Shown here piece after piece: positions 58,268 through 64,000 of a DNA stretch of 64,000 nucleotides. The notes beneath the pieces are model-generated. The model saw nothing but the letters and a program-made list of their open reading frames with translations. It had not been told where the DNA came from and did no database searches. Each line of letters opens with the position of its first letter. The stretch's first letter is position 1. A program made the position numbers and the translations under genes. Source of the DNA: Henricia sp. BOLD:AAB3569 (taxonomy: Eukaryota > Echinodermata > Asteroidea > Spinulosida > Echinasteridae); contig JBBELK010000375.1 in the NCBI GenBank assembly GCA_037783545.1, positions 1 to 64,000 on the forward strand, in the 5' to 3' direction.

Positions 58268-58777
58268 ATGGGTATTTGGCAGTTTTCATTCGTGTTCCTG
58301 ATTGCTTCTGCAGTCCAAGCCAGTTGTAGTCTTGAGTGTCGGTGTGAACCGACTTGTCCACCCCTGTGGACTCAGTTTAACCGCGGGTGCTACCGCTTCT
58401 TCGCAGGTCCGAAAACTTACGACGAAGCCGAGACCCACTGCCGGTCCTTCTTCAGTGGTTACCGTCAGGGTCACCTGGCGTCGGTGCACAGACAGGACGA
58501 CAACCATCTCCTAGGCACATTGATTAGGTCCGTAACATCATCTGCACCAGCCCGTGCGTGGCTGGGAGCCAATGACAGGAAGAAAGAAGGAACCTTCGTC
58601 TGGTCAGACGGGTCACCTTGGGACTACCAGGCCTGGGGTAAGGGTAGTCGTAACGAACCAGACGGCGGAGTCTCCGAAGCCTGTGTAGCGATGCACGTGG
58701 GTAACACGGAGTCTTGGTCCGATGCAGTTTGCGGCAGGGAAATGACCTACATTTGCAGCCTGGACGCAACTTATTAG
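58268..58777 (+). CDS. Secreted C-type lectin, copy C, 169 aa
   Basis: Single-exon frame with the same signal peptide as copy B, then CSLECRCEP and a full lectin domain: TCPPLW, CYRF, EAETHC, GHLASVH, WLGAND, GTFVWSDGSPW, EPD, WSD and YICSLDATY. Changes against copy B are the Cys-rich lead, FFSGYRQ for FFGSYRQ, and a loop three residues shorter before EPD. All six canonical domain cysteines are present. The 5' flank is homologous to A and B only for about 45 bp before the ATG, and a proximal TATA-like word is not evident, so its regulation probably differs. AATAAA at about 59063 is followed by ctactttggtg as in copy B. Confidence 0.9.
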   Translation: MGIWQFSFVFLIASAVQASCSLECRCEPTCPPLWTQFNRGCYRFFAGPKTYDEAETHCRSFFSGYRQGHLASVHRQDDNHLLGTLIRSVTSSAPARAWLGANDRKKEGTFVWSDGSPWDYQAWGKGSRNEPDGGVSEACVAMHVGNTESWSDAVCGREMTYICSLDATY

Positions 58778-60256
58778 AGGTCCGTCTATCATAGTCAACG
58801 AATGACGTGTTCTCCTCACTCTCTGCTCTTTCACCGCCCCCTCCCCCCGTCCTCGATCTCTAGCGGACAACATCATAGGAGAGACATCTCGCTTACATTC
58901 TCTTACAGGCATGAATTTATGAACAGCCAAATGACTGGCGAACCACATTGAGTTTGCCCGGATGGTTTTATCATCAACAAACTACATTGTACTCATGAAT
59001 ATGAGGACTTCGGTGTTTAACTGGTTTGTCTACATTGCTCTAAGTAAATCGGGAAATTTCGAAATAAAAAAGCTACTTTGGTGCCCGGTCCACAAACCTC
59101 CCAATGTAATTACAGGTCTTCAGATGCTGGAGAGCGCCTCAATGGACTGGCTTAGGAACTGTATTCTTCAATTTTGAGCGATAGTTAGAAGCATACGCAA
59201 GAGGAAGAAGAACAGACTGACTTTAAAATTGACATTATGACTGAAATCTAGTACACTCGCAGAGGCGCTCACTTAATACTTACGTGCACAAATGAATGAA
59301 AGGAGCTTTCGGCCGCTTCAAACTCGTAAAACGTGGCAAATTTGTGTTTTTGACACAATATTATTGTTAAACAGCTGGTATCCCCCGTCCACATTTGTTT
59401 AGTTTTCCTGTTTATTATGGAGGTGTATGTATCTATGCAACACCATCACAACTTGTTTTCCACCAAAAATCGACAGCCTTTTGTTTAAAACGCAATTCAG
59501 TTCCGACTCTTTAATATCACCCGAAATTCTGAAACGCTCGAGGTCACTTGGTTTGTTGACAAACAAGGTTTTGACGTCATCCTGAGAAGAACGCAAAACG
59601 GCCTGTGCAGTATTGAATGGAAAATATACAAAGTATATGTTCATCATGCCTTTTTTGTCCTTGTAATTCAAAATACTAACGTGAAAAACACTTGATGTAA
59701 AATGACAAATAATCTACTATTACCGTTTTTGTGAAAAAACGGTGAAATTGTGGCTCACAATGAAGCTCTTTTGAAGTAAATACTGGTACATTGCGACCTT
59801 TTGTTTTGTCACGGAACCGTCAGCACACAGCAGGCCGTGTACAGCAGTGGGAATTACGGTCCCTGCGGGCCGTAGTTCCCACGTGTTTAAAATTTGCACA
59901 ACACAGTATGCACATCGGCCGGTACAAGTTAGAACGAGCGACTAATTTTTCTCTCTCTTGGTAATAAAAAAGAAAATATTTCTGCTCTTTTTTTTCATGA
60001 TGTCTGGTAAAGCACACAACTACTGGGCACATCTCTGGCTTTTTGCACGAGAAAAATTCTTCAAAAAACACCACTGAACAGAGACGGTTTTCGGAGTTTT
60101 TTTCGTGTAAACGTACAGAACTGCCGACCGTATTTACTCGTGTTTCTCAGGATTGCGTCATGGTGTCATGCGACATATCATTAATACCTGATGAGCGTTT
60201 CAGAAATCGCAAAAACTTCATTTTCGAAAACATCTTTCAGCCAGTATATATTGTCA
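58778..60256 (+). other. Lectin 3' flank, copy C
   Basis: Non-coding, closely similar to copy B. No extra gene supported. Confidence 0.6.
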
Positions 60257-60275
60257 TTATGTTTTGCACTCAAGG
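60245..60275 (+). other. Unfilled homologue of the large transposon target (C)
   Basis: Same as the copy B site, with TTAT at 60257-60260. Confidence 0.9.
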
Positions 60276-61407
60276 TCTCAAGTCACGATCGACCAGAGAT
60301 CGACCACTAATTTTGTTCCTATCGTCGCGGTTTGGATGACGTAGCACGTCTGGTGACGTCACAAAATTGCTCATGAATAATTAATAAATAGTATATTAAC
60401 GCTTATATATCCATGTGCAAAAATCTAATTTACGAATAAAATGAGTGTGCGAGACCTGCCTTTTCTGCTGGAAAAATTGTATTTACGTCTGTTTACAAGA
60501 AAAAGACGTGACCTCGTGGTCACGTGTCGTATACAATTTTGGCCAATGAAGGCGCCGACAAATTAGCCCGTCCCAGCGCCTTTAAGGCGCTGGGTACGAG
60601 CGAATGTAATCCCAGCGGACAGCGGATGATTTTATTTTTAAACAATTCCAGAGGTTGTCATTTTAAAAGTTTGATTTGTGTAAAACATCGCATGGCTCAG
60701 AACAAACGGAAAATAATTTTAAAAAAATAAAAAAATAAAATAAGATCATCAAAGATTGCACATTAACAATAGGCCTACTGATCGGTATAATCCATTTGGG
60801 GAAAAAAAAATCAATTTAACCATTAATTGTCCTTTACCATTGTTTACCATTGAAAGTTGGCATGAGTTTGCAAAATGTTGACATGATTCAGCGTTTAATA
60901 TCAATTTCACCATTGTCACATGCTGATTCCCTTGGTAACCTTGACTTATCTTCAACGACACTAAAAGTATACCTAACAAGGTTCTCAGTTTTCGTAATCA
61001 CGTAAGTTATACCCAGCACGATATGTGGCAAAGGGACTGCCCCCTAACGCCCCTATACCTCAACACACTCTTCCCTTTTGTTAACGCACCAACAAACCCC
61101 CTACAAACTGAAAGGAATTCCTTGAAAATTCCTTGGATGTTTGAGACACAAAGGGGAACAATGGTTGGGGGTATACCCTCTGCCACATATCGCGCTGCAT
61201 ATGACGTAAGTTATCTTGCGTCACAAACATGGATCATTTCCTACAGTAATCTGTAATCTCGCCTTGGTTGAAAGTTTGTTTGCATATTCATAGCAGAACC
61301 CAGTCCTGCTTGTAAAATATACAATCATGCTGGGCAAAACAAGCAAAGGCAGTTACGCAACTTCACTTATACATGTACTTCCCATACTTTACCTTGCGGT
61401 AGGCCTA

Positions 61408-61692
61408 GGGCGGTCGGGTTGGCGTACGGGTTCTTTCCTCGCCTTTCACCTCTGGGGTCCCGGGCTCGAATCCGGGGCGTGTATGTGGATTGGGTTTGCA
61501 GTCCCTACTTGACCGCGTGGGTTTTCCCCTGGGGCATTTCTCTGGGGGTTTTCCTCCCACTTCTAAAACTGCAACTCCTTCTTCGTCATCTCAAGTTGAT
61601 AATATATAGTATAGTTAAAGCCAAAACCGTATAGTTGATGGCATAAAGGGCCTTAGTTGCCGAAGATGCTATAAAATATACAACAACAACAA
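61408..61692 (+). mobile_element. tRNA-derived SINE, copy C
   Basis: Same insertion as 44545-44824. Flanking duplication CGGTAGGCCTA / CAGTAGGCCTA, now with one mismatch; (AAC)n tail slightly longer. Confidence 0.9.
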
Positions 61693-61859
61693 CAGTAGGC
61701 CTATACCACCGCCACCCCCACCCCATCAAGCAAAACAGTGTATATCTTGCACTTATCATTATCAAGGCCGCCCTCAGCGCCCCTCCAGCGCGAACTGTAG
61801 GTGACTGCTGTAGGGTTAACAATACGGAGTCCGCAATGGGACTCATTTCCAAAAAAACT

Positions 61860-61987
61860 GAGGCTTGTCAACAATGCGCGCGCGCCAAATTCGTACCACG
61901 AAATACGCAGCTCCATGCTTTTGCTATGGAGCTGCGTATTTCGTGGCACGAATTTGGCCTCACGCGCGCATAGACGAGCATCTGCCT
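61860..61987. mobile_element. AGGC hairpin MITE copy 14
   Basis: Composite like 44979-45108, right end GACGAGCATCTGCCT before TTAA. Confidence 0.75.
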
Positions 61988-62129
61988 TTAAGTGACCCCC
62001 TTATTTTTCTAAATCCCACTTTAAATGATTATAATAACATTATACATAATAAAAAATGACGACACCATAATCGGGACCAAGATCTAAGCTGCGCTTTGTT
62101 AAAATTGTAGATTGGGTGATTGTCAAAAA

Positions 62130-62405
62130 AAAAAAAAAAAAAGTGAGGTATGTTGACGTCGTCAGAAGTCACAAAAATAAGACTGTACTTTGTTTAAAGT
62201 TTCTTCCAAGATTCGTTTTTAAAGAGGAGCGTGACCACATCACAGAATAATACATAGTTCGAACCTGTCAATCAAGCCGAACCCGCAACGATCGAGTAAC
62301 GACTGCAGATCTCCGCGTGTCATCTGTCCAGTACGCCATATGGTTCAATGTATACTGTTTCATTGTGCTACTCGATTACTCGCGATTAATACATGCTATG
62401 TTACA
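62130..62405 (+). repeat. Satellite-core leader and one partial monomer
   Basis: Leader as at 45220 and 50330, then most of one monomer, ending in atgctatgttacac where unrelated sequence begins. Confidence 0.75.
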
Positions 62406-62419
62406 CATGGCAGTACTTT

Positions 62420-63060
62420 TACCATGATTGTAATTGAGAAAACGGACCAAAAATTTTCTTTTTCGGCCATTTAAATGGCCACAACTTTGTAACGCCTTCA
62501 ACATACTATCAATAAAGTGTGTACGTATGATGAGGCGGACGCCAACTCGGCAATATTTTTACTAATTTTCACGAAAACCAAAAAGAGTTCAAAAATTAAC
62601 ATCTCACCACTTTTTCTTTGATACATATCAAACATACTGACAAACATGTCCCGAAACAGAAATGGTGCAAATGTGAGAAATCATCGGGGATTCCCTTTGT
62701 AATGGGAAAGTCCGAGTACGCGCTCCCGGTCCCGCTAGCTCGCAATGCAACACGCGCCGTATAGCCACGGCGCGGCGCGGTTGGGGGAGTGTGCTACATG
62801 GGGAGTTTACACGGACTCTCTCGCCACGAAGGGAATCCCCGATGATTTCTCCCCTTTGCAGCATTTGCCGACTTGGCGTCCGCCTCTCAGCTCTAGGTTT
62901 AGGCACATTTATACGGATATGGCAATTTTAAAAATCTCATTTCTGTCCTACCGTCAACTCGACCGTTGTACCACCTCGACCGTATTGCGTATCGATGAGG
63001 CATACTTTTTTTATTGACTTAATATTTTGAGACAATGATGACATCACCGGTAGCCAATCA
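62420..63060. repeat. Repeat with ggcggacgcca inverted ends
   Basis: ggcggacgccaactcggcaa at 62530 is mirrored by gccgacttggcgtccgcc at about 62867-62884. gggattccctttgtaatggg mirrors gaagggaatccccgatg. The first block also occurs at 7207. No gene recognised. Confidence 0.6.
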
Positions 63061-63074
63061 GCGATCATATTTTT

Positions 63075-63390
63075 TACTAGCCTGGTTCCCGTTCCACATA
63101 TTCCACATACAACGACTGAATATGAGGACCGGCTAATGTGGTGTTTTAAATAGCACTTTAAGCATACGTCATGCATTTATTTTTAGGAGCACATAACCGT
63201 TAATTTTCAAAGCGCGCTACGCGCTATATGGCATGAGTGTACAACAATTTGAAAGGGGTTATTCCATATTTGACCAATACAAATTTAATATAATAACCTT
63301 AAAATATTAAATATGCCCATTTTAATATACATGTAGGCTAACATCAAAAAGAAAATTCAAGTGAGCTCCATATTGTACATGTAGTTTCAA
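63075..63390. repeat. Dispersed repeat with the empty TTAA site
   Basis: Inverse of 56640-57555 without the MITE; single TTAA at 63299-63302. Confidence 0.85.
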
Positions 63391-64000
63391 CCTGCTGTTG
63401 CAATCCCGTAACTATAGCCATTCATACGGTTACCGTAACTATAGCCACTGATAGCCACTGCGTATAATTGTCTTAGGAATTCGAGACACGCATAGCGGGT
63501 CTATTGTTACATAGCACATGTTGGATGAAAGGAATGTCAGACATGCATAGCAGGTCAAGTGTTACGTAACACGTGTTTAGAGAAAAGGTATAAATTGATT
63601 GCTTTCCGGTGACGTCACGCCTTCCATCCACCATTTTGGGCTGCTTTCGAGCGCTCGTCCCTGGTGCTCCCATGTGGTGGAAACGTTACGTCACACACAT
63701 GCTTACACACGCTTTCGGGCGAGCACCATGGAGCACCATGGAGCACCTGGTGCCGCGCTCGAAAGCAGCCAGGGTTGGCATTTTTCATAACGCACGTGGC
63801 TCGAGTGATAACCGGCAAAAAAGAGCAAGAAAAGCGAATTGGTTGCACTTATACAGAAGGAAATTGTGCTTAATAAATGAGTTGGACACTATACTACATG
63901 AAAGTAGTCTTTTATTTTGTGTTTGAACCTTTGTGTGTGTTAATTTGGCGATGTTCGAGTCAATTTCTGACCCCCATTTCCCCGCCCCCAAAAAAAAACC
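63391..64000. other. No gene recognised; inverted repeat
   Basis: gggctgctttcgagcgc (63628) is mirrored by gcgctcgaaagcagcc (63755-63770), with repeated gagcaccatg words between. A direct repeat of cgagacacgcatagcgggtc and cagacatgcatagcaggtca lies at 63482-63557. Confidence 0.5.

Larger units (their letters stand above)
57577..62405 (+). repeat. Segmental duplication, copy C
   Basis: From 58222 collinear with copies A and B through lectin, 3' flank, SINE and hairpin to the satellite monomer at 62255-62400. Upstream of 58222 only fragments match, so the lectin promoter region is different here. Confidence 0.8.

Noticed and set aside
63599..63926. Overlapping frames near window end
   Set aside because: They lie in an inverted repeat with duplicated gagcaccatg words; no motif or splice context.

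Overview
The window is eukaryotic DNA from a marine invertebrate deuterostome, most likely an echinoderm. The pointers are secreted single-domain C-type lectins of the echinoidin type, spliced genes with GT-AG introns, tRNA-derived SINEs, a short CCCTAA tract, frequent TAGGCCTA words, and very dense small inverted-repeat transposons. The species cannot be fixed from sequence alone. Most of the window is repeats; only four loci look like intact protein genes.

Layout. 1-17 kb is a mosaic of nested DNA transposons, foldbacks and minisatellites, including about 20 tandem tRNA-like units (2.72-4.29 kb). 17.5-62.4 kb is a tandem segmental duplication. Three copies (A, B, C) each carry one C-type lectin gene; B and C are open, and A is frameshifted. 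Two further 3' lectin fragments and two wrecked LINE reverse transcriptases are duplicated along with the unit. Copy A is split at a TTAA by an 18.27-kb insertion (25165-43438). 62.4-64 kb is more repeats.

The main discovery is that 18.27-kb insertion. It has TTAA on both sides, 15-bp termini matching at 14 positions (AGGAGYGTGACCAGA), and unfilled paralogous sites in copies B and C. It holds two convergent, apparently intact spliced genes. The first is a 12-exon, 812-aa DDE transposase-like protein with an AT-hook-like N-terminus, a GDGR motif, a D-x-x-H motif and a late catalytic Glu. The second is a 5-exon, 336-aa protein whose C-terminal half matches the cysteine-rich cytoplasmic 'ballast' domain of vertebrate P2X7 receptors (P2RX7_C), without any channel part. 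The TTAAAGGAG ends fit the TTAAAGGRR signature of Kolobok/T2 elements, so I read it as a large, possibly autonomous Kolobok-like transposon carrying a P2X7-ballast gene. Two short non-autonomous families in the window (about 570 bp, two copies; about 133-bp hairpin, 14 copies) also sit in TTAA and start AGG, so they may be relatives mobilised by the same type of enzyme.

Several other insertions can be proved inside this window because an unfilled copy of the target is also present: 30-957 (TSD TTA), 14529-14837 (TSD TAA), 46459-48240 (TSD AT) and 56766-57337 (TSD TTAA). Exon structures were derived by hand from splice sites and reading phase; homology statements rest on motif recognition, not on searches.
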